Positions 1-5,435 of a DNA stretch of 6,032 bases are shown in pieces. Every line of letters begins with the position of its first letter. Position 1 is the first letter of the stretch. A program made the translations under genes and the position numbers. Origin of the DNA: a bacterium (GTDB taxonomy: Bacteria > Blakebacterota > Blakebacteria > Blakebacterales > Blakebacteraceae); NCBI GenBank assembly GCA_025774615.1, contig JALGVQ010000170.1, positions 1 through 6,032 on the forward strand, written 5' to 3'. The notes below the pieces were generated by a model. That model had not been told where the DNA came from. It saw only the letters and a list, made by a program, of their open reading frames with translations, and searched no databases.

Positions 1-1
1 C

Positions 2-937
2 GTGACAGTCCTCATCACCGGCGGGATGGTCGCGGTCGTCCTGGATTACATGGGGATATCACTGGCTCGAACGGCGGCGATTGTCTTCATCATCGCCGGC
101 CTGAGTGCGGCGGCTCCCCCCGTGAGCCTCTGGGCCATGATGACCGCCGCGGGTGTGAACATGCCCTACATAGGGTTCTTCCTCCCTCTGCTGATCCCGT
201 GTGTTGTGGCCGCATTGCTTACGATCTTCATCCTGGGTTGGAAGGGTGGGGAGATCGATCTCGACAGGGCTCTCGCTGAACTTCCCGTTCCCCCGGAGAA
301 GATGAACCTGTGGCGGGTCGTCCTTCCGTTCATTCTCTTCGGGTTCCTGATCTTCATCGGCCGGAAGTGGCCCCACTCGACGCCGATCATCGGATTACCG
401 CTGATGTTCCTCTGCGCGGCTGTGGTCTCATACTTCCTGTCGCCGGTGAAACTCGATCTGATCAGGATCGCTCGTGAAACCATGGAGCAGCTCCTGCCGC
501 TGATTGCAACGCTGACCTGCGTCGGGATCCTGGTACAGATCATGACCCTGACCGGAGTACGGGGATTGCTGGCGGTCACGACTGTCACTCTGCCGATCGC
601 GATCGTTTTTGCCACCCTCTTCCTGATTCTGCCGGTCTCCGAGGCGGTGCTGATGTGGGGAGCGGCGCCGGTCATCGGAGTACCGCTCATACTCCTTTTC
701 AACACCATGGGACTGAATCCGATCATCGCCCTGGCAGGGATGAGCATCATCTGGCCCCTGGGTGACGCGCTTCCACCGACAGCCATCATCGGACGGCTCA
801 CGGTGGATGTTGTCGGGTATCGTGAATCGTATATCAAGTTCCTGAAGAGTTGTATCGTGCCGGCGGTCATCATCATGATCATCGGTACGCTGATGGTGGT
901 CTACTCGAGCAAACTCTCCTTCCTGACGGGAGTCTGA
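2..937 (+). CDS. TRAP-type large permease (DctM-like), C-terminal part, 5' end outside window
   Basis: This is an integral membrane permease, probably the large subunit of a TRAP-type transporter or a near relative in the ion transporter superfamily, importing an organic anion across the inner membrane. The 311 visible residues are mostly hydrophobic helices. Two matching halves can be seen: a Pro-Pro hairpin at residues 39-40 (SAAAPPVSLW) followed by a helix ending near residue 80, and a second at 258-259 (GDALPPTAIIGRL) followed by a helix ending near 301. This two-fold repeat is typical of the superfamily. DctM proteins usually have about 425 residues, so roughly 100 or more N-terminal residues should lie upstream. 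The GTG at base 2 is therefore probably internal. No substrate-binding protein or ordinary DctQ small subunit is visible. The substrate cannot be read from the sequence; a different family of the same superfamily is possible. Confidence 0.72.
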   Translation: MTVLITGGMVAVVLDYMGISLARTAAIVFIIAGLSAAAPPVSLWAMMTAAGVNMPYIGFFLPLLIPCVVAALLTIFILGWKGGEIDLDRALAELPVPPEKMNLWRVVLPFILFGFLIFIGRKWPHSTPIIGLPLMFLCAAVVSYFLSPVKLDLIRIARETMEQLLPLIATLTCVGILVQIMTLTGVRGLLAVTTVTLPIAIVFATLFLILPVSEAVLMWGAAPVIGVPLILLFNTMGLNPIIALAGMSIIWPLGDALPPTAIIGRLTVDVVGYRESYIKFLKSCIVPAVIIMIIGTLMVVYSSKLSFLTGV

Positions 938-940
938 GCG

Positions 941-1105
941 ATGGGTATCCTTATGACGATCATCACGGTCATCTACTATCTGCTGATAGCGGCGGTATGC
1001 CTCATTCTGATCACCAACCTGATCAGGGAACGGAAGTGGGAGAAGGAGATCCTCTACATCGTGGTTCTGATGCCCTTCCTCCTGCGTCTTCTGAGACTCA
1101 AGTGA
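941..1105 (+). CDS. 54-residue membrane miniprotein next to the permease
   Basis: This short gene starts with ATG only 3 bases after the permease stop codon. It has a GGGAG ribosome binding site at 928-932, 8 bases before the start. The product begins MGILMTIITVIYYLLIAA and has one clear membrane helix at about residues 5-27. A charged stretch follows (RERKWEKE, about 29-36), then a second hydrophobic stretch at about 38-51 that could be a short helix or an amphipathic segment. The tight coupling suggests translation with the permease and a role as its accessory subunit. A normal TRAP small subunit is about 160 residues with four helices, so this is not an ordinary DctQ. I do not recognise the family. 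The gene is supported by spacing, ribosome binding site and membrane-protein composition. Confidence 0.7.
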   Translation: MGILMTIITVIYYLLIAAVCLILITNLIRERKWEKEILYIVVLMPFLLRLLRLK

Positions 1106-1116
1106 AGGAACGGATC

Positions 1117-2307
1117 ATGAACGATCAGCAAGGTGCGGCCGCGACCGGATCGAACGCGATGATCCGCAAACTGGTGTTCTCCTCGCTCGGTCTCGCGCTC
1201 CTCATATCCTCAGGTATCAGTTTCCACAGGAGCAGACACAGGGCCGAGGCGGTAGTGCTGAGTGAAGGTGTCACGGAGGTCCGGAGGCTGAGTGATTATC
1301 ACGATTGTGTCGCCGGTTCGGTCAACGACTGCAACGTCTACATCATCGACAGTGGAAAACCAGGCGCGACCATGTTCATCATGGGAGGGTCGCATCCGGA
1401 GGAACCGGCCGGCCGGCTGGCTGCCTGGCTCCTGGCCGAGAACGCGGTCATGGAAGAGGGCCGACTGATCCTCGTGCTGAGCGCCAACCGGAGCGCATCG
1501 ACGGTGACCCGCGTCGGTGGTGCCTATCCGCCCGATTTCACCATCCCGACGTCGTGGGGCGGACAGCTCTTCCGGCTGGGTGACCGGTGGAGCAATCCAC
1601 TCGACCAGTGGCCCGATCCCGAGGTCTACATCCACTATCCGAGCAGACAGAACCTGGCCTATGTCGATATCCGCAACCTGAACCGGACGTGGCCGGGCAG
1701 AGCGAACGGTACCCTGACCGAACGCACCTGCTATGCCTTCATGGAACTGATCCGACAGGAGAAGGTGGATATCTTCATCGACCTGCACGAAGCGGAACTG
1801 CAGTATCCGGTGATCAATACCATCGTCATGCACGAACGGGGAGAGGAACTGGCCACGTTCACGTCGATGATGCTGAGCGACATGGAGTTCAACATCGGCA
1901 CCGAAAACTCTCCGAAGAACCTGCATGGTCTCTCCCACCGGGAAGTAGGGGATAATTCCGATGCGATCTCGCTCCTCTTCGAGGCCCCGGAACCGTTCCT
2001 CGATGCCACCAGGGGGAGAACCACCCGGGAACAACTTCTTACCGGTATCGATGAATTCGTGGTGAAAGCGGGAGAGCACGGCCTGCTTTTCGAGAGGATC
2101 GATGAGAACGGCTGGCCGATCGATGTCCGGGTCGGACGGCACACCTCGACCATCCTCATGACAATGGAGATGTGGACAGAACTCAATCCCGACCGACCTC
2201 TGGCCTGTCGCAGTGTGCCGCGGTACGCCGACGTGATCCGGAACGGAACCGGTCACTACCTGCGCGATCCAGCCGGGGCAGATCCGGGGCGCGTGGTTTA
2301 CGAATAG
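1117..2307 (+). CDS. Membrane-anchored M14-type zinc hydrolase (succinylglutamate desuccinylase/aspartoacylase-like)
   Basis: This 396-residue protein is a zinc-dependent amidohydrolase or carboxypeptidase of the M14 fold, closest in motif pattern to the AstE/AspA group, which removes acyl groups from amino acids. Visible motifs are GGSHPEE (zinc ligands H93 and E96), NLNRTWPG (N190 and R191, a substrate-binding pair in this fold), DLHE (third zinc ligand H224) and LLFEAPEP (E289, likely general base). Residues 17-35 form a hydrophobic helix preceded by Arg-Lys, which fits a membrane anchor or uncleaved signal, placing the enzyme in the periplasm. The ATG at 1117 was chosen because AAGGA at 1105-1109 sits 7 bases upstream. 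A longer reading frame exists back to 850 but would overlap two genes. The segment after about residue 325 has no recognised motif. The true substrate, an N-acyl amino acid or a short peptide, is open. Confidence 0.8.
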   Translation: MNDQQGAAATGSNAMIRKLVFSSLGLALLISSGISFHRSRHRAEAVVLSEGVTEVRRLSDYHDCVAGSVNDCNVYIIDSGKPGATMFIMGGSHPEEPAGRLAAWLLAENAVMEEGRLILVLSANRSASTVTRVGGAYPPDFTIPTSWGGQLFRLGDRWSNPLDQWPDPEVYIHYPSRQNLAYVDIRNLNRTWPGRANGTLTERTCYAFMELIRQEKVDIFIDLHEAELQYPVINTIVMHERGEELATFTSMMLSDMEFNIGTENSPKNLHGLSHREVGDNSDAISLLFEAPEPFLDATRGRTTREQLLTGIDEFVVKAGEHGLLFERIDENGWPIDVRVGRHTSTILMTMEMWTELNPDRPLACRSVPRYADVIRNGTGHYLRDPAGADPGRVVYE

Positions 2308-2327
2308 AAGGAGCCAACAACCGCTGA

Positions 2328-2333
2328 TATACT
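2328..2333 (+). promoter_or_regulatory. Possible -10 box for an internal promoter
   Basis: The 82-base gap before the C69 peptidase is the longest in the gene run and contains TATACT, one mismatch from the sigma-70 consensus -10 box. No good -35 box lies 16-18 bases upstream; the closest hexamer is TAGAAG at 2305-2310. It may be a weak or activator-dependent promoter, or chance. Confidence 0.25.
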
Positions 2334-2376
2334 GACCCGTCGGGCCACCAGGCTCGCGCATGCAGAGATCCCGAAG

Positions 2377-2382
2377 AAGGAG
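2377..2382 (+). promoter_or_regulatory. Ribosome binding site that decides a GTG start
   Basis: AAGGAG sits 7 bases before the GTG at 2390, an ideal distance. The in-frame ATG at 2360 lies upstream of this site and has no comparable site of its own. It would also add ten residues (MQRSRRRSCP) ahead of a normal signal peptide. The GTG is therefore the better start. Confidence 0.75.
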
Positions 2383-2389
2383 TTGTCCG

Positions 2390-4084
2390 GTGAAACAACG
2401 ATTCCCTGGTAACGTCACGAAGTGGTTCTGTCTTGTGGTCACCCTCGCGGTGATTGCGGGACCGCAACCTGCGAACGCCCAGCTCAATCCCGACCTCTAC
2501 CAGCTCGATCAGATTCTCACGCCCGAGTTCCTGGAGACTGGTTGCACGAGCATCATGGTGGGCAGGCTGGCCACGGTCGACGGATCAGTCATCACCTGTC
2601 ACAGCTGTGATGGCAATTACCGGACCTGGCTCAACATCAATCCCGCCAGGGAGAATCCGGTGGGCGCGTACCGGTCGGTGTACTGGGGATTGTTGCACAC
2701 CGAGACCCCCTGGGACATGTACCGCGTCAGGCTCAAGGGTGAGATCCCCGAAGTCGAACAGACCTTTGCCTACATGAATGTCGCCTACCCCTGCATGAAC
2801 GAGAGGGGACTGGCGATCGGAGAGACCACCTTTGGTGGGAATGCGGAATTGCGCAACGACGAGGGATTGTTCCTCATCGAGAACCTCCAGGCGATCGCCC
2901 TGGAACGATGCTCGACTGCCCGTGAAGCCATCAAGCTCATCGGGGAACTGGTCAAGGAGTTCGGCTATGGAGATCGCGGAGAATGCCTCACCTTCGCCGA
3001 CGCGAAGGAGGTCTGGCATTTCGAGATCATGGGAGCCGGCCCGATGGAGGTCGGAGCGGTCTGGGCCGCGGCACGGATCCCCGACGACCATGTGGGAGTC
3101 TCGGCGAACATCCCCCGGATCAGTGAACTCGACCTGAACGATCCCGACAACTACATGGCTTCTGATAACGTCCACTCACTCGCCGAGGAGATGGGGTGGT
3201 GGGATCCTTCGAGCGGCGAACCCTTCAAGTTCTGGAAGGCGTATACCAGCCGGAACAGCCAGGGTGTTCCCCGCAAGCCTTTCTCCACCCGGGAGTTCTT
3301 CATCCTGAGTACCATGGCTCCCTCACTCAACCTCTCGATGGACATGGACGAGCTTCCCTTCTCGGTGAAGCCCGACCAGAAAGTGTCGGTCCAGGATGTG
3401 TTCGCCTACTACCGGCAGACGTATGAAGGCACCGACCTCGATGCGTCGAAGAACCTGAAGGTTGCGGGCCGCGGCCGGGGACGCCCGGGCCAGACGACCA
3501 CCGCTCCCCAGCCTGCGGCGGTTACCAGCCCGTCGGTCAATAACTGGAACCTCGGTGGGGATATGGGCAGACTTCTGAACACCTTGCAGCCGGGTGCCGT
3601 CCAGTCACAGCGGACAATCGCCATCTCGAGCTGTTCCTATTCACAGGTGATCCAGTGCCGTGACTGGCTTCCGCCCGAGATCGGTACCGTGGCCTACTTC
3701 TCCTTCGATAACCCGGGACAGAGCCCGCGGATCCCGATCTATGCCGGGGTTCTGGAACTGCCTGACAGCTTCGAGTACTGCGGTCAGAAGAAATTCCGCA
3801 CCGATTCGGCCACCTGGTGGTTCCGGCGGGCAAACCGCCTCTCGATGATCAAGTGGGGCGCGACTCGCCAGTACATCGAGGGCGCGGTGATGAAGTTCGA
3901 AGAGCGAGCTTTCGAGGAGCAGCCGTTCATCGAAGCCAGGGCGGTAGATCTCGCTAAGAGTGACGGCCGGGAGGCGATGAGGGAGTATCTCACCGACTAC
4001 ACCAACCGCTTCGCCAGATCGGCGATGCAGGAGTGGTGGGAGCTCGGCGACTTCTTCTTCTCCATGTTCGCTCGCGGCTGGTAG
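2390..4084 (+). CDS. Exported family C69 (PepD-like) dipeptidase
   Basis: This 564-residue protein is a cysteine N-terminal nucleophile hydrolase of peptidase family C69, whose members cleave dipeptides. From the GTG start it has a signal peptide: a basic start (KQRF), a hydrophobic core at about residues 12-24, and a likely signal peptidase I site after Ala-Asn-Ala (28-30). Family hallmarks follow: GCTSIMVGRLATVDGS with the presumed nucleophile C52, then a CHSCDG segment, NERGLAIGETTFGG, and near residues 423-435 the CRDWLPPEIG block followed by FDNPGQSPRIPIYAG. C52 lies about 21 residues past the predicted signal cleavage, so a second processing step would be needed to expose it. At about residues 356-385 a low-complexity linker rich in Gly-Arg and then Thr/Pro/Ala/Ser interrupts the domain. 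It lies 82 bases after the M14 hydrolase, and the pair suggests extracytoplasmic peptide breakdown. The family call is firm; the substrate is not. Confidence 0.85.
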   Translation: MKQRFPGNVTKWFCLVVTLAVIAGPQPANAQLNPDLYQLDQILTPEFLETGCTSIMVGRLATVDGSVITCHSCDGNYRTWLNINPARENPVGAYRSVYWGLLHTETPWDMYRVRLKGEIPEVEQTFAYMNVAYPCMNERGLAIGETTFGGNAELRNDEGLFLIENLQAIALERCSTAREAIKLIGELVKEFGYGDRGECLTFADAKEVWHFEIMGAGPMEVGAVWAAARIPDDHVGVSANIPRISELDLNDPDNYMASDNVHSLAEEMGWWDPSSGEPFKFWKAYTSRNSQGVPRKPFSTREFFILSTMAPSLNLSMDMDELPFSVKPDQKVSVQDVFAYYRQTYEGTDLDASKNLKVAGRGRGRPGQTTTAPQPAAVTSPSVNNWNLGGDMGRLLNTLQPGAVQSQRTIAISSCSYSQVIQCRDWLPPEIGTVAYFSFDNPGQSPRIPIYAGVLELPDSFEYCGQKKFRTDSATWWFRRANRLSMIKWGATRQYIEGAVMKFEERAFEEQPFIEARAVDLAKSDGREAMREYLTDYTNRFARSAMQEWWELGDFFFSMFARGW

Positions 4085-4097
4085 TCGAGGGTTCAGT

Positions 4098-4808
4098 ATG
4101 AACGGATCTGAGAAGCCTCAGAAGGATCCGGGGTTGGAGAAACCGCCCCGGATCCTGATCGTGGACGATGTTCCGGTGAACATCGCCATGGTGCAGGCGC
4201 TGCTCAAGAGCGAGGGGTATGAACTGGTCTCCGCAGAATCGGGGGATGAAGCCCTCAGATCGGTGGAGGAACAGGTCCCCGACCTGATCCTGCTCGATAT
4301 CCAGATGCCCGATATGGATGGGTATGAAGTCTGCGAGCGTCTTCGTAAGAATCCCGAGACCGAAGGCGTTCCGGTGATCATGTTCACCGCGACCGAATCT
4401 GCATCGGAGGCGAAGGCGAAGGGGCTGCGGATCGGAGCGAACGACTATGTGACAAAGCCGGTCGCGAAGGATGAACTGCTTGCCCGCATCGAGACACAGT
4501 TGCGGCTCAAAGTGCTGGAGAACCAGCGCCTCCTTACCGAACAGCTCACCCTCATCAATCAGATGGTGACCACTCTCCACCACGAGATAAACAATCCCCT
4601 GACAGGGATCCTCGGATATACCGATATGCTGCTGGATAAAATGAGCCGGAAGGTCGTTCCGCTGGACGAGATAGAGAAGGCTTTGGTCACAATCCGTGAT
4701 GGCAGTCGGCGTATCCGGGATGTGATGGTCAAACTGAAGGAAGTCACCATACCAGTCGTGGAGGACTATTCAGCCGGTACCAGCATGATCGATATAGAGG
4801 AGAGCTGA
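4098..4808 (+). CDS. Receiver-HisKA signalling protein lacking a kinase ATPase domain
   Basis: This 236-residue cytoplasmic protein has a CheY-like receiver at about residues 17-135. The acidic pair is D23-D24, the phosphoacceptor is D67 in LLDIQMPDMDGYE, and the conserved Thr and Lys are T97 and K120. A linker helix follows, then a histidine kinase dimerisation domain (HisKA) at about 150-215. Its H-box is HHEINNPLTGILGYTDMLL, with H162 the likely phosphoacceptor. The protein ends about 20 residues later in an acidic tail (VEDYSAGTSMIDIEES), so the HATPase_c domain is absent. The sequence after the stop is tRNA-like and does not resume the frame. It could be a phosphorelay intermediate, a partner for a separate kinase, or a phosphatase. 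It starts 13 bases after the C69 gene, with GAGG at 4087-4090 as ribosome binding site, so it is probably cotranscribed. Confidence 0.85.
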   Translation: MNGSEKPQKDPGLEKPPRILIVDDVPVNIAMVQALLKSEGYELVSAESGDEALRSVEEQVPDLILLDIQMPDMDGYEVCERLRKNPETEGVPVIMFTATESASEAKAKGLRIGANDYVTKPVAKDELLARIETQLRLKVLENQRLLTEQLTLINQMVTTLHHEINNPLTGILGYTDMLLDKMSRKVVPLDEIEKALVTIRDGSRRIRDVMVKLKEVTIPVVEDYSAGTSMIDIEES

Positions 4809-4844
4809 CGGTAGATACTTCTGATCTGGGTGCCTGTCTCAGAA

Positions 4845-4884
4845 ACCTGCAGGTCGCAGGTTCGAATCCTGTCCCCGCTACAAA
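4845..4884 (+). pseudogene. tRNA 3'-end fragment (T-arm and acceptor strand)
   Basis: A T-arm can be folded: GCAGG (4856-4860), loop TTCGAAT (4861-4867), CCTGT (4868-4872, one G-U pair). A 7-base acceptor-like strand CCCCGCT and discriminator A (4880) follow, then CAAA in place of CCA. AGGTC just before matches a standard five-base variable loop. No matching AGCGGGG 5' acceptor strand and no D-arm occur upstream, where the receiver gene ends at 4808. The wording resembles the 3' half of initiator-type tRNA-Met (a degenerate CTCAGAAACCTG where CTCATAACC.. is usual), but that identity is only a guess. It is best read as a remnant or attachment-site copy rather than a working tRNA. Confidence 0.6.
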
Positions 4885-4897
4885 CTTAACCTGCGAC
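4853..4897 (+). repeat. tRNA-like repeat, copy 1
   Basis: The 15-base core GTCGCAGGTTCGAAT (4853-4867) occurs again at 5094-5108. It is followed by CCTGCGAC at 4890-4897, the exact reverse complement of the first 8 bases of the core, with 29 bases between. It overlaps the tRNA 3' fragment and touches the terminator stem. Confidence 0.75.
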
Positions 4898-4933
4898 GCC
4901 GGCCAGATTCGTTCTGAGCCGGCGTTGTTGTTT
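4896..4933 (+). terminator. Intrinsic (Rho-independent) terminator
   Basis: ACGCCGGC (4896-4903) pairs perfectly with GCCGGCGT (4918-4925). The stem continues as CAGA (4904-4907) with TCTG (4913-4916) after one bulged A, closing a TTCGT loop. A T-rich run, TGTTGTTT, follows directly. It would end transcripts of the upstream operon, or may originally have served the tRNA whose 3' end lies 12 bases before it. Confidence 0.85.
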
Positions 4934-5093
4934 ATAAGACTTTATGAGCGATATGTGTCACCTGTGAGTAGAGCTTCTCAAGCACTCTCGGACTACTCTA
5001 TTACGATTCTGTCACTCTTAGAAATCTGCTCCGAAATCCCTCTCGATATAGATGGGATAATGGCTGAAGGGGTATGCGGCTAACCAGGAGCGC

Positions 5094-5134
5094 GTCGCAG
5101 GTTCGAATATACCTCAGGCACCCTGACCTGCGAC
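5094..5134 (+). repeat. tRNA-like repeat, copy 2
   Basis: The second copy of GTCGCAGGTTCGAAT (5094-5108) lies 241 bases after the first. Identity stops exactly at the end of the T-loop: the next bases are ATACCTCAGG, so the T-stem cannot close. CCTGCGAC again follows, at 5127-5134, after 25 bases. The upstream flank (GGCTAACCAGGAG) only loosely resembles an anticodon arm. This is consistent with a second, more decayed attachment site. Confidence 0.65.
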
Positions 5135-5325
5135 GGGATTAGTGAGATTCAGGCTGATTGCACAGGGCACAGTACATATATACACACCCCCTCCCACCAC
5201 GGCAGCACAGCTGGTAGGTCTGGGTCTTCTGATGGGCTATCGGGAATCCAGTGGATATCTCGATAGGGAATGGGAATATGTCTCCGAGCGCAGAGAAGGT
5301 ATTACGGAGGCCCTTAAGCGGCCCG

Positions 5326-5345
5326 AGGGGTATCTGAATACCCCT
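5326..5345. repeat. Perfect 8-bp hairpin with tetraloop
   Basis: AGGGGTAT (5326-5333) and ATACCCCT (5338-5345) are exact inverse complements around a CTGA loop. No T-run follows on either strand, so it is not a standard terminator. It lies about 90 bases beyond the transposase stop codon and could belong to the end of that element. Confidence 0.5.
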
Positions 5346-5435
5346 AGAACGCTCGCGTGTCTCCCGTGACTTTCCCTAATCACCGATTTTCGCAGAGGTT
5401 TAACCGTCATAGCAATATAAGAATCCTGAGTGGGG

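Larger units (their letters stand above)
4934..5435. other. Gene-poor stretch between the terminator and the transposase
   Basis: About 500 bases with no convincing gene on either strand, visibly richer in A and T than the operon to its left. It contains repeat copy 2 (5094-5134) and a short perfect hairpin (5326-5345). It also has a weak inverted repeat GAGTAG/CTACTC (4966-4971 and 4993-4998). A 75-codon GTG frame at 5142-5369 has no ribosome binding site and no recognisable domain. The left end of the insertion sequence must lie somewhere in its last part, but no terminal repeat can be placed with only one end visible. Confidence 0.6.

Noticed and set aside
850-1116. N-terminal extension of the M14 hydrolase frame back to TTG at 850
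   Set aside because: It would overlap the permease end and all of the miniprotein gene, and the ATG at 1117 has a good ribosome binding site and starts just before the membrane anchor.
2360-2389. ATG at 2360 as the start of the C69 dipeptidase
   Set aside because: The AAGGAG site lies between it and the GTG at 2390, and the extra Arg-rich residues would precede a complete signal peptide.
1210-2487. Long minus-strand frame antisense to the hydrolase and C69 genes
   Set aside because: It is a shadow of high-GC coding sequence; the plus-strand frames carry clear catalytic motifs and this one has none.
4805-4884. A complete tRNA gene ending at the T-arm of copy 1
   Set aside because: No 5' acceptor strand matching CCCCGCT, no D-arm pairing, and the would-be anticodon stem has mismatches.
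4966-4998. Inverted repeat GAGTAG/CTACTC
   Set aside because: Only 6 base pairs around a 21-base loop, which is expected by chance in this length.
4801-5240. Similar words (AGCTG, GGTAG or GTAG, TTCTGAT) near 4802-4826 and 5209-5235, suggesting a duplicated tRNA D-arm
   Set aside because: The words occur with different spacing and do not pair as a D-arm; too weak to call a repeat.
5142-5369. 75-codon plus-strand frame starting with GTG
   Set aside because: No ribosome binding site, no recognisable domain, overlaps the hairpin and lies in decayed repeat-bearing DNA. It is probably chance.
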